Below, piece by piece: positions 26,791 to 35,358 of a DNA stretch of 64,000 nucleotides; position 1 is the first letter of the stretch, and each line of letters begins with the position of its first letter. The notes under the pieces were generated by a model, which saw nothing but the letters and a program-made list of their open reading frames with translations, made no database searches and was not told the origin of the DNA. Source of the stretch: Bacillota bacterium (GTDB lineage: Bacteria > Bacillota > Clostridia > Christensenellales > CAG-314); NCBI GenBank assembly GCA_023458375.1, contig JAEWZT010000002.1, positions 1 through 64,000 of the forward strand, in the 5' to 3' direction. A program made the translations under genes and the position numbers.

Positions 26791-27849
26791 TTAGTCAAGC
26801 ACCGTCAACCAATGGTATTTGTCTGGCACTCTGAGTTTTCTTATATCGTCAAGCTTTTGGTAAAGCATTTTTGCGACGGGACCGCTTTTGTTTCCGTTTA
26901 GAACATAGTCTTTGCCTTTATAGTTAAGCGTGCCGATAGGGGAAATAACCGCCGCCGTGCCTACGCCGAACATTTCGGTAAACTTGCCTTCCTCAAAAGC
27001 TTTTAACATAAAGTCAACGCTTATGTGTTCTTCAATAAGCTCAATGTTGCTGTCGCGCAAAATCTTGATGGCGGAATCGCGGGTGATGCCGCGCAAAATA
27101 CTTCCCGTTAGTGCGGGGGTATAGACTTTGTTGTCAATTACCAGCATTACGTTCATAGTACCCACTTCTTCAATATACTTATGTTCCTTTGCGTCAAGCC
27201 ACAGCACTTCGGCATAGCCCTTTTGCTTTGCAAGGTATGTGGGATACATTCCCGCCGCATAGTTGCCAATGCACTTTGCTTCGCCCGTTCCGCCTACGGA
27301 AGCGCGCACATATTGGTCTTCTATCATTATTTTGCTTGTGCCCTCAATGCCTTGCAGATAGGGACCTACGGGGGACATAATAATAAACAGCTTATACTTA
27401 GAAGACACCTTTACGCCCAGCGCCGCTTCGGTAGCTATCATGGAAGGGCGTATATAAAGCGCCGTGCCTTCTTGCTTGGGCACCCATTCCTTTTCAATTT
27501 TGATAAGTTCTAAAAGCCCCGCCTTTACCGCTTGAACGTCAAACTCAGGTATGCACATACGGCGCGCGGACAAGTTCATTCTGCTTAGGTTGTCGTCAAT
27601 TCTGAATAATGTAACTTTTCCCTGTTCGTTTCTGAAAGCTTTTGCTCCCTCAAAAATTCCCTGACCGTAATGCAGGCACATTGTCGCGGGGGACATTACG
27701 AAGTCCTCATAGGGACGGATTACGATTTCGCCCCATTTGCCGTCTTGGTAGTCCATTTCCAACATATGGTCGGTAAATACGCTGCCGAACTTAATATGGG
27801 TATAGTCGTCGGGTTTTTGTTTAAGAGCTTGCGCCTTAATGATTTTCAT
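26791..27849 (-). CDS. ilvE: Branched-chain amino acid aminotransferase
   Basis: This 352-residue class IV PLP enzyme transfers the amino group between valine, leucine or isoleucine and 2-oxoglutarate. The PLP lysine is Lys192 in GTGEAKCIGNYAAG. Other BCAT features are YGQGIFEGAKAFR (about 61-73) and SGSILRGITRDSAI-type glycine-rich phosphate binding near residue 245. GGAGG lies ahead of the ATG at 27849. It is the first gene of the operon ending in a CoA-transferase. The leader upstream has its own promoter, mini-ORF and terminator, suggesting attenuation. The gene sits with oxidoreductase subunits instead of ilvB/C/D, which hints at a catabolic or reductive-carboxylation role. Confidence 0.95.
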   Translation of the reverse strand: MKIIKAQALKQKPDDYTHIKFGSVFTDHMLEMDYQDGKWGEIVIRPYEDFVMSPATMCLHYGQGIFEGAKAFRNEQGKVTLFRIDDNLSRMNLSARRMCIPEFDVQAVKAGLLELIKIEKEWVPKQEGTALYIRPSMIATEAALGVKVSSKYKLFIIMSPVGPYLQGIEGTSKIMIEDQYVRASVGGTGEAKCIGNYAAGMYPTYLAKQKGYAEVLWLDAKEHKYIEEVGTMNVMLVIDNKVYTPALTGSILRGITRDSAIKILRDSNIELIEEHISVDFMLKAFEEGKFTEMFGVGTAAVISPIGTLNYKGKDYVLNGNKSGPVAKMLYQKLDDIRKLRVPDKYHWLTVLD

Positions 27850-27926
27850 TTCTCAGCCTCCAAAATTATATTTAGAACAGAACGTTTATCTGTTTTTCTT
27901 AGGTTTTTCTGCGCTTGCTTCACAAG

Positions 27927-27959
27927 AAAAAAGCTATCTAGGTATAAGTATAGATAGCC
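27927..27959 (-). terminator. Intrinsic terminator inside ilvE leader (attenuator candidate)
   Basis: On the minus strand GCTATCTA (plus 27951-27958) pairs perfectly with TAGATAGC (plus 27933-27940) around a ten-base loop, followed by six T. It lies between the promoter and ilvE, about 85 bases before the ilvE start, so it would cut transcription unless relieved. Confidence 0.75.
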
Positions 27960-27960
27960 T

Positions 27961-28044
27961 TTATTTGTTTGTTTCAAAGCGCCCTTTTGCTAAGGTAAGG
28001 GTGAAAATTAGCATTCCTATTTCATTAGCCAATCGTATTTTCAT
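27961..28044 (-). CDS. Possible 27-residue leader peptide of ilvE operon
   Basis: An ATG at 28044 opens a 27-codon frame ending with TAA at 27961, just ahead of the terminator stem. Seven codons are for Ile or Leu (residues 3, 5, 9, 12, 13, 16, 18). That resembles leader peptides of branched-chain amino acid attenuators. Against it, the ATG lies only a few bases from the predicted transcription start and has no clear ribosome binding site. No valine codon is present. Confidence 0.3.
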   Translation of the reverse strand: MKIRLANEIGMLIFTLTLAKGRFETNK

Positions 28045-28053
28045 CACAGCATT

Positions 28054-28082
28054 AGTATATTATGCCGACAAAAAAAAGTCAA
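28054..28082 (-). promoter_or_regulatory. Promoter of ilvE-vor operon
   Basis: On the minus strand TTGACT (plus 28077-28082) and TATACT (plus 28054-28059) are exactly 17 bases apart. The predicted transcript has a leader of about 200 bases. Confidence 0.75.
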
Positions 28083-28253
28083 TAGCCAAGTAAGTTTTGC
28101 ACCGTAATTTCTTTTTTTCATCACATAGTTTTTAGGGTAAAAAGCGGCGCCGCAACAAGGCGGGCCTGCTTGCAAAAGCGCTGTTTTGATATATCTTGTT
28201 TTTGCTTTTATATGCAAAGCCAACAAAAGAAAGCGCTGTTTGCTATTTGGTAG

Positions 28254-28545
28254 TTTACAAAATGTACTTAGAGTTTTTTTACCAGTTTTTGCGGCTGTCT
28301 TGTTTAGTGCCTTGCGTATTATCTTATGCCTGTCTTGCGGTGTCTTACAGCTTTCTTTTGTCAAGTTGCTCTGCGGAGTCGTTATGTGAAGCTGTTTGGG
28401 GTTATTTTGTGTAGCTATTTGAGGGGCTATTTTACATTTTACAAAATGTATTTAATTTTTTAATCAATTTTTGCGGCTGTTCGTGCAGCCTGTTTTGCTG
28501 AATTTCTCTACGGAGTTGTTTTGCACAGCTGTTTTAAGCGGCTTT
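28254..28545. repeat. Imperfect direct duplication in T-rich intergenic DNA
   Basis: A block at 28254-28298 recurs at 28438-28480: both begin TTTACAAAATGTA, continue T-rich, and end TTTTTGCGGCTGT. Weaker likeness continues downstream (CTCTGCGGAGTCGTT versus CTCTACGGAGTTGTT). No coding frame explains it. The whole stretch 28093-28650 contains no gene that I can support. Confidence 0.6.
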
Positions 28546-28683
28546 TGGACTGCTATTTTGCGGTGTGCTGCGTGCGGCAGCCTTTTTTTAACTTTTGTTG
28601 TCATAACCCGCAAAAAGTGCTAAAAAGGCTATTGAAAAAAGAAGCGTTTTGTGTCAATATATAACGCGCACGGAGGTTTTTAT

Positions 28684-30459
28684 ATGAGTAACTTTAAAAA
28701 TAAAACAATTCCCCTTACAGCGCTTTGCCTGGCATGGTTTGACGCGCTGTTGCTGTGGAGTTTGCGCCCCTTTTGGAGCGGCATACACGATATGACGGGA
28801 AGCGCGGCGTTAGCGCCTATTGTCTTTTTCGTGATACTGGGCGTCGCGGCAACTTCAAGTGTCTTGTATTTTATAAAAAGAAATAAAATATTTTTTATCG
28901 CCTCGCTTAGCCTTTCGGCGGTTTTTTTAGGTGTTTTTACCTATATTTTCCTACAAGTAAAGGATATGTGGGTAAACATCGCCCTTGAATTCTTTACCGG
29001 CTTTTTCTTTTTGCTTTTGGGCGCCCTGCTGATTTTCTTGATTTTCTTTTACCCCAAAAGCTTTATGTCCAAAAAGACTTGGGCAAGGTGGAGTTTGTTT
29101 GGAATAATCCTGCTCGTCCTCTTAATATGCCTAATACCTTTGGGGCACTCGTTTGACGCGGGAGCGGCAGTTTACGCCGTTGAGGACGAATACCAAATTG
29201 TTTGGACTACCACCACAAAAGGCATAGCGTGGGTGGAAGTTGACGGCATAAAATACTACGACAGCTACAACGGCTCGGCGGTGTCGCAGAGTTTGGTGCA
29301 TAAGGTAAGCGTGCCCATGTCTGCCCTTGACGGGGCAAAAGAATATACCGTCTATTCCCAAAAAATATTAATGCGCGAGCCTTACGACGGCTTTTTAGGC
29401 AAAACCATAAGCAGGCAATATTCTTTCCGTCCCGTTGACACCTCAGACGGGCTTGACTATTATTCCGTGTCCGACAGCCACGGCTTTTACAAAGCTGCCG
29501 CGCAAGCCGCGCTGCAACAAAACGCGGACAACAAACTTGACTTTTTAATTATCTGCGGCGACACAAGCAGCTATTTAAGAACTTATGACGACTACTGCGT
29601 GCAGTATTTGGCGGCGGAGGCTACAAAGGGCGAGTTTCCTATAATTTACGCGCGCGGCAACCACGAGCCTAAGGGAGTTGAGGCAAACGACTTGCACAGG
29701 TTTGTGGGGACAAGCGGCGACAATTTTTATTACACCTTTAAACTGGGCGCCGTTTGGGGAGTGGTTTTGGATTTGGGCGAAGACCATAACGACGACTGGT
29801 GGGAATACTACGGCACGGCGGATTTCACAACTTACCGTTTGGCACAGCTTAATTTTTTAAAAGAAATAAACTCAAACCCCCAAGACCACTACGGGCAGGA
29901 GGGTATTTTATACCGTATAGCCCTTTGCCATATACCCGCAGCGGCGGTAACTCGAAGCGAAATAAAGGAAGCTCAGGCAAGCTCCTGCCAATACACTTTG
30001 CCTTTAATAAAGCAGCTTTGGGTGCAGGAACTTAACAAAATGGATATAGATATAATGGTTTCGGGGCACACGCACCAGCTTATGTATTACCCTGTAAGCC
30101 TTACGCCCTTTACCTACCTTGACAAAATGGCGGAAGGCGACGTAGCGCAAGCTTGCCGCCTTACCTATCAGGCGGCTTATACGGGAACGGCGGACTATGC
30201 CAACTACTATTCGGCGCGCCTTGCCGCCAACTTCCCCTGCGTAGTTTCAAGCCGCAGGAGCGACGCTCAAAAAATAAGCGTTGCCGAAAACCTGTTCGGT
30301 AAAAAATTTATCGGCGCGTTATTTAGCTATAATAAAAACTTAGGCTGCACCGCGTTAACTTACACCGACAGCAAAGGAAATGTGGTGCAAACGGTGCTTC
30401 CCTTTACCGCCGGGTCAAGCGTTTTTGCGCCGTCGGTAGACCTGTTTAAAGTAAAATAG
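28684..30459 (+). CDS. Membrane-anchored calcineurin-like metallophosphoesterase
   Basis: From the ATG at 28684 (CGGAGG at 28671-28676) the protein has 591 residues; a longer GTG frame lacks a site. Residues about 10-155 form four to five membrane helices. Residues about 165-250 resemble the fibronectin-like domain of purple acid phosphatases. The extracytoplasmic catalytic domain has SVSDSHGF, ICGDTSSY, ARGNHEPKG, LCHIPAA and VSGHTHQLMYY, the full dinuclear metal motif set. It probably removes phosphate from an extracellular ester. The substrate is unknown. The gene is monocistronic. Confidence 0.87.
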   Translation: MSNFKNKTIPLTALCLAWFDALLLWSLRPFWSGIHDMTGSAALAPIVFFVILGVAATSSVLYFIKRNKIFFIASLSLSAVFLGVFTYIFLQVKDMWVNIALEFFTGFFFLLLGALLIFLIFFYPKSFMSKKTWARWSLFGIILLVLLICLIPLGHSFDAGAAVYAVEDEYQIVWTTTTKGIAWVEVDGIKYYDSYNGSAVSQSLVHKVSVPMSALDGAKEYTVYSQKILMREPYDGFLGKTISRQYSFRPVDTSDGLDYYSVSDSHGFYKAAAQAALQQNADNKLDFLIICGDTSSYLRTYDDYCVQYLAAEATKGEFPIIYARGNHEPKGVEANDLHRFVGTSGDNFYYTFKLGAVWGVVLDLGEDHNDDWWEYYGTADFTTYRLAQLNFLKEINSNPQDHYGQEGILYRIALCHIPAAAVTRSEIKEAQASSCQYTLPLIKQLWVQELNKMDIDIMVSGHTHQLMYYPVSLTPFTYLDKMAEGDVAQACRLTYQAAYTGTADYANYYSARLAANFPCVVSSRRSDAQKISVAENLFGKKFIGALFSYNKNLGCTALTYTDSKGNVVQTVLPFTAGSSVFAPSVDLFKVK

Positions 30460-30485
30460 CGCCCTTCTTTTTACAGCCGTTAATG

Positions 30486-30514
30486 TTGACAAAAAGGCAA
30501 AACGAGTGTAATAT
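30486..30514 (+). promoter_or_regulatory. Promoter of CsoR-like/phosphoribosyltransferase operon
   Basis: TTGACA (30486-30491) and TAATAT (30509-30514) are 17 bases apart. I see no copper-operator-like GC-rich dyad near it. Confidence 0.7.
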
Positions 30515-30556
30515 TACCTTTGTTGTTGCGAAAAATTTAAGGGGGAAAGACCTAAA

Positions 30557-30829
30557 ATGAGCAGTCTTAAAACACATATCAAAGACGTAGACTTGCGCCT
30601 GGCGACAGCGGAAGGGCACATTAAAGCCATACGCCAAATGGTGGAGCAAGACAAGTCTTGCGACGAAATTTTACTGCAAATTTCCGCCGTTAAGGGCAGT
30701 TTGGAAAAGCTGAGCAAGCTTATACTCCTGTCCCACGCCTCAACGTGCGTAAAAAGCGCCGTTGAACATAAAGACATTGCGCAATACGAACAGTTCGTTA
30801 CCGTGCTTGAAAAATACCTTGATAAATAA
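30557..30829 (+). CDS. CsoR/FrmR-family (DUF156) metal-sensing repressor
   Basis: The 90-residue all-helical protein has C35 followed by H60 and C64 in LLSHASTCVK. The spacing matches the Cys-His-Cys copper(I) site of CsoR (C36-H61-C65 in the Mycobacterium protein). The N-terminal arginine-poor helix and AEGHIKAIRQMVE are typical of the family. CsoR usually represses copper exporter genes, yet the neighbour is a phosphoribosyltransferase 21 bases downstream, and no copA or copZ is in view. It may act on distant targets, or sense a different thiol-reactive ligand. Confidence 0.8.
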   Translation: MSSLKTHIKDVDLRLATAEGHIKAIRQMVEQDKSCDEILLQISAVKGSLEKLSKLILLSHASTCVKSAVEHKDIAQYEQFVTVLEKYLDK

Positions 30830-30850
30830 CCAGATAAGAGGATAAACATA

Positions 30851-31399
30851 ATGGATAAAGTTTTAAAAGTTGACATTGCGGGTAAAATCGCCGAACTGCC
30901 CATTTTACCTTTGCCAAGCGGCATTTCCATAGCTTTCTTTAACTTGCACGGCGCGCAGGCGCTTACTGAACACTGCGCAAAGGCGCTGGCGCCTTTTGTA
31001 AAGGACTGCGAGGTGCTTTTTACCCCCGAAAGCAAGGCTCTTCAACTCACCCACTGCATTGCGAGGATATTGGGTCATGAGTATTACGCAGTAGCGCGCA
31101 AAAACAAAAAACTCTATATGCAAGACGGTATGGAAGTGGAAATCAGGTCAAGCATAACTACCGGCGCCACTCAAAAGCTTTATGTTTCCCGCCACGACGC
31201 CCAACTCATGAAGGGCAAAAAGGTGGGCATAGTTGACGACGTGGTAAGCACGGGCAACAGCCTAGCGGGCTGCGAAGACCTTGTCAAAATGGCGGGCGGA
31301 ATTATTACGCAAAAAGTATTCGTTTTGGCGGAAGGCGACGCCGCCAACAGAACGGATATAAAGTTCCTTTCAAGCATTCCGATTTTGCGTTACAAATAA
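30851..31399 (+). CDS. Purine phosphoribosyltransferase (adenine/xanthine type)
   Basis: The 182-residue protein has the type I PRTase PRPP-binding loop KVGIVDDVVSTGNSLAG near residues 121-137 and the flexible catalytic loop before it. It transfers ribose-5-phosphate from PRPP to a purine base. Size and pattern fit adenine phosphoribosyltransferase or xanthine phosphoribosyltransferase, which I cannot separate. It follows the CsoR-like gene within 21 bases, so the two are likely co-transcribed. That pairing is unusual. Confidence 0.82.
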   Translation: MDKVLKVDIAGKIAELPILPLPSGISIAFFNLHGAQALTEHCAKALAPFVKDCEVLFTPESKALQLTHCIARILGHEYYAVARKNKKLYMQDGMEVEIRSSITTGATQKLYVSRHDAQLMKGKKVGIVDDVVSTGNSLAGCEDLVKMAGGIITQKVFVLAEGDAANRTDIKFLSSIPILRYK

Positions 31400-31490
31400 A
31401 GCTGACTCAAAAAATATTTGCCTTGTGGAAAAAACGGCTTTAAAATCAAAGCGCCGCATTTAAAAGAATACTAAAAAGCAATTTAAAAAT

Positions 31491-31525
31491 AAAAGGAAGC
31501 AAAAATCGGCTTCCTTTTTATTTAT
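31491..31525 (+). terminator. Terminator after phosphoribosyltransferase gene
   Basis: AAAAGGAAGC (31491-31500) pairs with GCTTCCTTTT (31509-31518), with a T-rich tail. Confidence 0.85.
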
Positions 31526-32131
31526 TTATTTACCCATTCTTTAAAGTTTGAATGATGATAATACTTCTTTATAAGCGAAAGTCTAAGCCAAAAAGTTTTC
31601 TAATCTTGATTTATTTTGCCATAAAGCTCTATACAATATAAAAACACTTCAATAAAAGACGCAGCAATGTAAATATATTGCCGTTGTGTGAAAGAAACAG
31701 CAGTTATTTGCTAACGAAAAGAAAGTTAGGCACAGGCAGTTTTTCATTGACTCAAAGCGTCGGGACGAAAGCAAAACAACACAAGAAAAACATTAATTCT
31801 TTAATTAGCGTTGCTATCAATAGCGATGCGAAGGAAGAAAGGTTTACTAACATCATTTTTTCCAATTTTCTATATTTGCGCGCGACCTAAAAACCATATG
31901 GCTGCAAGCAAGTTAATGTAGCCTGTTTTAGTTCATAATTTCAATCCCCATAACCTTTGTCCGCAATTACAATTCCTAGATTTTTTAGTTTACAATGTAA
32001 TTTCCGTAGCCTTGTTTTAAATCATAATCGAATATTCATATTTTTTCCGACGGATATGAAAACTATCAATTGAGAATTATTATAAAAAAGAGCAGGTCTT
32101 ACTCTTGCCCGCAAATCATTTTGACGGCATA
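31526..32131. other. Gene-free AT-rich stretch
   Basis: About 600 bases are AT-rich with only short weak reading frames. A 70-codon plus-strand frame at 31678 lacks a ribosome binding site and shows no family motif. I see no RNA gene or repeat here. Confidence 0.6.
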
Positions 32132-32158
32132 AAAAAGACCGCGGCTTGCGGTCTTTTT
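32132..32158 (-). terminator. Terminator of glf
   Basis: AAAAAGACCGC (32132-32142) pairs with GCGGTCTTTTT (32148-32158), with T/A tails usable in both directions. Confidence 0.8.
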
Positions 32159-32231
32159 ACAATTTTTTTATAAATATTTTGTTTTTAATTGCGCAACTGC
32201 AAAACGTTATTTTTATATGCGACTTTTTCCG

Positions 32232-33419
32232 CTAATCGGCGAGATTATAAATCCTTTCGCAAAGGTTTAGCGCCGCCTCTACCGCCTTGTCCATATCGTA
32301 GTATTTGTAGTCGCCCAGCCTGCCGCACAGATATATTCTTGGGTAAGCTTTAAGCGCGTTGACGTATTTTTCGTAAAGGGCGTTGTTATGCGCGTTATTG
32401 ACGGGGTAATAGGGGGTTGTAAGAAACGGCTCGTATTGCGTGGGGTATTCAAAAAGGATGGAGGTATACTTGTTTTCTTCCCCCGTTAAATACTTAAACT
32501 CCGTAATGCGGGTGTATTTTTCGTCGTTGGGGTAATTTACCACTGCGTTGCTTTGATAATACTGCTTATAAATCTCTTTAAATACCATATCGACTGTGCG
32601 GTAAGGCAGCGGTCCAAAGGCGTAGTTCATCAAACGGTCAATGGAGCCCGTATAAACTATGCGTTTTTCAAAGGGCACGCCGAAAAGCTTAACGCCCTCG
32701 CCAGTAAGCTCAATGTGCTGCGACGCGTCGCAGTTAAGCACCACGTCAATATTTGGGGAAGAAAGCATATTTTCAAATATTTCGTTGTAGCCCGACAAAG
32801 GCATAAACTGATACTTGGAGGGAAAATACCCTTCTTCGTAACCTAAGCGAACGGGCACGCGGTTGACGACGCTTTTGTCCACCTCTTCAATGGGCACCAT
32901 CCACTGCTTAGCGGTATAGTTTACAAAAACTTTTTCATAGACGTATTTGCCGAAATCGCGGATTATTTCTTCCTCACAGTTGATAAGATCAAAAATAGAC
33001 ACCGTCTTTTTGCCCTCAAACTTCTCGTCAAGCGCAACCCTTATGGCGTGCGCGTCTTTTTCTCTAAAAAGCATTTCAAGGGAGGTATAGTTAAAGGGAA
33101 TGGGCACAAGCTTTTCGTCAATTAAACCCACCACCTTATGCTGATAAGGCCTCCATTGTGTAAAACGGGACAAATACTCAAATACCCTGTCGCTGTCGGT
33201 ATGAAAAATGTGCGGTCCGTATAAATGCACCCTGCAACCCTCCTTACTTAAACGCTGCTCGTGCATATTGCCGCCCACGTGTCCCCTTTCTTCTAGCAGT
33301 AAAACCTTCTTGCCCATAGCGGCAGCCATATTTGCGGCGGTAGCGCCGGCAAAACCGCTGCCCACTACCAAGAGGTTATACTTAGTAACTTCCAACTGCT
33401 CCTTATTTATAATATTCAT
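32232..33419 (-). CDS. glf: UDP-galactopyranose mutase
   Basis: The 395-residue flavoenzyme interconverts UDP-galactopyranose and UDP-galactofuranose for cell-surface glycans. The FAD-binding Rossmann motif is LLVVGSGFAGATAANMAAA (residues about 16-34), followed by LLLEERGHVGGN. Family hallmarks GPHIFHTDSDRVFEYLSRF and a C-terminal CGRLGDYKYYDMDKAVEAAL segment are present. A glycosyltransferase gene is divergently placed 118 bases away. Galactofuranose-containing surface polymer synthesis is likely, but other glycan genes are not in the window. Confidence 0.96.
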   Translation of the reverse strand: MNIINKEQLEVTKYNLLVVGSGFAGATAANMAAAMGKKVLLLEERGHVGGNMHEQRLSKEGCRVHLYGPHIFHTDSDRVFEYLSRFTQWRPYQHKVVGLIDEKLVPIPFNYTSLEMLFREKDAHAIRVALDEKFEGKKTVSIFDLINCEEEIIRDFGKYVYEKVFVNYTAKQWMVPIEEVDKSVVNRVPVRLGYEEGYFPSKYQFMPLSGYNEIFENMLSSPNIDVVLNCDASQHIELTGEGVKLFGVPFEKRIVYTGSIDRLMNYAFGPLPYRTVDMVFKEIYKQYYQSNAVVNYPNDEKYTRITEFKYLTGEENKYTSILFEYPTQYEPFLTTPYYPVNNAHNNALYEKYVNALKAYPRIYLCGRLGDYKYYDMDKAVEAALNLCERIYNLAD

Positions 33420-33537
33420 GACACTATTCTACAACAGCGCGCAAGGTAAATCAATGTTTTTTTTCTTAAAAACTCCTTTTTTCACAAAATATATGGTATT
33501 ATTTCAGTTATAATAGCTTTATAGGAGAACTTCAAAA

Positions 33538-34734
33538 ATGAACAAGCTAAATATCATACAGGGGCTGGACAGTTGGTATCCCGACGTCTGCGGTCCCGTT
33601 ATCGTTGCCGAAAATTATTGCAAAATATTAAACAGGGAAAATAATTGCTCTTTGGTGGTGCCGGAGTTTTCAAAAAAACAGAAAAAAGGCGTGAGCAAAA
33701 ACTTTGATTTTCCCATTACGCAGGTTATAAGCCTGCCCGCGCCCGAGGGGCTGCGCTGCGCCCTGCCCGCCCTTGACCCCCGTTTAAACAGGGTAATTAA
33801 AAACAGACCCGACATACTTCACGCCCACTCGCCTTTTTTGATTGGCGAATACTTTGTCAATTTGGGACGTTTTTTAAAAATCCCCACCGTTATGACTTTT
33901 CATACCAAGTTTTACGATGAGTTTTTAAGGGTTACAAAGTCAAAGGTTTTAGCGGAAACGCTAACGGACGGCATTACGCATACCATAAAAAAGGCCGATT
34001 ATGTTTTGACGGTAAGCAAGGGCGCGGCAAATACGCTTGCCGACTACGGCTACAAAGGTGAAATAGGCGTAATAAGAAACGGCACCGACATGACAGAGGC
34101 AAAAGAGCCCGATAAGCTGCTGGAAAAAATAAACGCGCAATACGGTTTGGCGGGGCAGCAAAACGTGCTGCTTTTCGTGGGCAGGATAGTAGAGGTCAAA
34201 AACCTTGCCATGGCACTTGACGCGCTGAAATACGTCAGCGAAAGGGGCGTGGACTTTAAGTTTATAATTGTAGGCGACGGCTCGGCAAAGCCCTCCCTTG
34301 AAGAACAGGTAAAAAAGCTCAATTTAGAGCAAAAGGTAATTTTTACAGGCATGATAAGGGACAGAGAGTTTTTAAAGGGCTTCTATTTAAGGAGCGATTT
34401 GTTTTTATTTCCTTCCGTGTTTGACACGGCGTCGCTGGTGCCTATTGAGGCGGCAACTTTTGCGCTGCCCACGCTGCTTATAAAAGACAGCCCCACAAGC
34501 GAAATTGTGATAAATAATGTAAACGGCTTTGCGGCGGAAAACGATTCTTTAAAGTTTGCCGATAAGATTTGCGAAATATTAGCCGACAAAGAGCTTTTAA
34601 AAAATGTGGCAAGCTCTTCCAAAACGCAGGTTTACCGCAGTTGGGAAGACACCGTCAGCGAAGTGCTTGACTTTTATAAGGAAATCACCGCAAATAACGT
34701 TACCGTCCGCCCCAAAGTTTCTTTCCGCAGATAA
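33538..34734 (+). CDS. GT4-family glycosyltransferase
   Basis: The 398-residue protein begins with a GT-B N-terminal strand and has PDILHAHSPFLIGEYF and MTFHTKFYDEF. The C-terminal nucleotide-sugar domain shows LFVGRIVEVKNLAMALDAL and FLFPSVFDTASLVPIEAATF, with the usual E-x7-E pair. It has no membrane helix and likely works at the cytoplasmic face. A TATAAT at 33509-33514 lies in the intergenic space shared with divergent glf. Donor and acceptor are unknown; lipid or polysaccharide glycosylation is plausible. Confidence 0.9.
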   Translation: MNKLNIIQGLDSWYPDVCGPVIVAENYCKILNRENNCSLVVPEFSKKQKKGVSKNFDFPITQVISLPAPEGLRCALPALDPRLNRVIKNRPDILHAHSPFLIGEYFVNLGRFLKIPTVMTFHTKFYDEFLRVTKSKVLAETLTDGITHTIKKADYVLTVSKGAANTLADYGYKGEIGVIRNGTDMTEAKEPDKLLEKINAQYGLAGQQNVLLFVGRIVEVKNLAMALDALKYVSERGVDFKFIIVGDGSAKPSLEEQVKKLNLEQKVIFTGMIRDREFLKGFYLRSDLFLFPSVFDTASLVPIEAATFALPTLLIKDSPTSEIVINNVNGFAAENDSLKFADKICEILADKELLKNVASSSKTQVYRSWEDTVSEVLDFYKEITANNVTVRPKVSFRR

Positions 34735-34825
34735 ACATAAATTGTATTTTAACAGCAAATAGTATAAAGTTGCTTTAATTTAATTTATGGAATTAAAATC
34801 GCTCAGATTAAATAATAACCCGCTT

Positions 34826-34850
34826 AAAGCCCCTTTTTAAGGGGCTTTTA
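34826..34850 (+). terminator. Terminator after glycosyltransferase gene
   Basis: AAAGCCCC (34826-34833) pairs with GGGGCTTT (34841-34848), with further CCGCTT/AAGCGG pairing outside. Confidence 0.8.
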
Positions 34851-34932
34851 TAAAGCGGCAAAGTTTTGCTTGCGACGGCAAAACACTTCTAGCAGTTTTT
34901 ATAATTTCCCTAGATTAAAGCTTTAAAAAAAG

Positions 34933-35358
34933 TTATAAGTTTTTCTTTTGCTTGGCGGGTAAAATATTGAGATTATTTAAATCTTTTACGTTTATCCACG
35001 AGGGGATATAGATGTTTTGAGGGGAGGAACGCAGCAGTTCCTCGCCTTGAATCGTCAAAGCGGGTGTTTGTCCGCAAAGGGCGTAAAAGTAATGCGCTTC
35101 GCCGTAAACTTCATTTTCGCCCTCGCTTTTTAAAACGCAAAGGGGAAAAACCTCTTTAACTAAAAGCCCCGTTTCTTCAAAAAGTTCCCTTTTTGCCGCC
35201 TGGGTAAAGCTTTCACCCTCTTCCACCCCTCCGCCGCAAATAACGTAATAAGCGTAACCTTCCCTAATTCTGCGCATTAAAAGAACTTGCCCGCTTTGGG
35301 GGCAAAAAAGCGCTATGCCAGCGCGCTTTCTTTTTCCGCCCCTATTATTTTCCGTCAT
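34933..35358 (-). CDS. NUDIX hydrolase
   Basis: The 141-residue protein has a perfect Nudix box, GGVEEGESFTQAAKRELFEE followed by TGL. It hydrolyses a nucleoside diphosphate linked to another group. The start lies 14 bases inside the end of the acetoacetyl-CoA synthetase gene, so it is probably co-transcribed. The substrate is not predictable. A housekeeping or CoA/ADP-sugar clean-up role is possible. Confidence 0.9.
   Translation of the reverse strand: MTENNRGGKRKRAGIALFCPQSGQVLLMRRIREGYAYYVICGGGVEEGESFTQAAKRELFEETGLLVKEVFPLCVLKSEGENEVYGEAHYFYALCGQTPALTIQGEELLRSSPQNIYIPSWINVKDLNNLNILPAKQKKNL

Noticed and set aside
28044..28364. 106-codon minus-strand frame upstream of ilvE
   Set aside because: It overlaps the ilvE promoter and the T-rich duplicated DNA, and composition is not protein-like.
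31678..31890. 70-codon plus-strand frame in the gene-free stretch
   Set aside because: There is no ribosome binding site, no recognisable motif and no conservation evidence.
32041..32100. Fur-box-like AT-rich sequence before the glf terminator
   Set aside because: The match to the GATAATGATAATCATTATC consensus is too weak, and no gene start is next to it.
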